A stretch of 64,000 nt of DNA from Mycobacterium sp. JS623. Its GTDB lineage: Bacteria > Actinomycetota > Actinomycetes > Mycobacteriales > Mycobacteriaceae. Location of the stretch: contig NC_019957.1 in NCBI RefSeq assembly GCF_000328565.1, forward strand, positions 62,001 to 126,000, in the 5' to 3' direction. Under the pieces are notes generated by a model. The model was not told the DNA's origin, made no database searches, and was given only the letters and a program-made list of their open reading frames with translations. Positions 63,849 through 64,000 of this stretch are shown piece by piece (position 1 is the first letter of the stretch; each line of letters opens with the position of its first letter). Position numbers and translations under genes: made by a program.

Positions 63849-64000
63849 CGTGGAGGGACCTGTCGATGTCGATGATTCGGGGTTGCTCGATGACTTCATT
63901 GGCCCGGCACGCCAGGAACGTCGCGAGCTAATCGAGTGGCTGCTCGAACGCGGCTTTGATATCGGCCAGATTCGCAGCGCCTTTAGTCCAATGCTTCTGC
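63849..64000 (+). CDS. Class III adenylate cyclase, N-terminal autoinhibitory part, truncated by window end
   Basis: From GTG 63849 the frame reads GLLDDFIGPARQERRELIEW, then LLERGFDIGQIRSAF-SPMLL, which matches the N-terminal regulatory domain of mycobacterial class III adenylate cyclases (Rv1264/Rv2212-like, LLDGLEG-AR-ERAELI-WLL). The catalytic domain would lie to the right of the window. If complete it would make cAMP in response to pH or lipid signals, as known for that group. Confidence 0.75.

Overview
The window is high-GC actinobacterial DNA and most likely mycobacterial (Mycobacterium/Mycolicibacterium). The thiolase near the right end reads almost throughout like mycobacterial FadA4. 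A LysB-like hydrolase, which normally cuts mycolic-acid esters, is present. The last bases open the autoinhibitory N-terminus of a mycobacterial-type class III adenylate cyclase. GTG and TTG starts with strong GGGGGAG-type ribosome binding sites are common.

Layout. (1) 1-21601, minus strand: a near-continuous operon of 17 genes for an extracellular contractile injection system (eCIS, a phage-tail-like particle). It runs from sheath and tube through cap, AAA+ ATPase, two DUF4157 proteins and hub/spike/PAAR/baseplate genes, and continues past the left edge. Almost every junction is an ATGA or GTGA overlap. The 1819-residue DUF4157 protein ends in a possible nuclease-like domain and is the best cargo or toxin candidate. 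(2) 21602-26305, plus strand: a LysB-like esterase, a DUF2235 (Tle1-like) lipase and a small membrane coiled-coil protein. The first two share a promoter-like layout, GTAGT-N2-ACTAC followed exactly 25 nt later by TAnTGT. (3) 26535-30752, minus: an orphan peptide-type substrate-binding lipoprotein and a large polytopic membrane protein behind a short leader ORF. (4) 30753-34735: mostly eroded DNA with an epoxide-hydrolase-like gene, a DMT-type transporter, a small conserved gene, and remnants of a LuxR regulator and a TIR protein. (5) 35015-56348: a dense island of presumed conflict or cell-death signalling genes: TIR-TM-WD40, caspase with a small partner, TPR-membrane/CHAT/metallo-beta-lactamase operon, DUF5995, TM-WD40, TIR-STAND-TM-WD40 and TIR-multi-TM. 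All three WD40 proteins carry 14 repeats, two seven-bladed propellers each. (6) 56376-58431: a gene graveyard with pieces of an AAA+ ATPase, an IS3-family transposase, a VapC toxin in a 244-bp tandem duplication, and a TnsA-like endonuclease. (7) 58675-64000: a normal chromosomal region with an IclR regulator, scoA-scoB CoA-transferase, an NmrA-like oxidoreductase, fadA4 and the start of an adenylate cyclase. Related CACTGAG-type sites lie upstream of these genes.

How it may work together (inference): the eCIS operon makes the particle and perhaps its cargo; the LysB-like and DUF2235 hydrolases, apparently controlled together, could breach the mycomembrane for release or act as effectors. The neighbouring TIR/STAND/caspase/CHAT genes look like intracellular sensors and executioners of a suicide response. 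In the last region, ScoAB and FadA4 together would interconvert acetoacetate, acetoacetyl-CoA and acetyl-CoA, probably under the IclR regulator.
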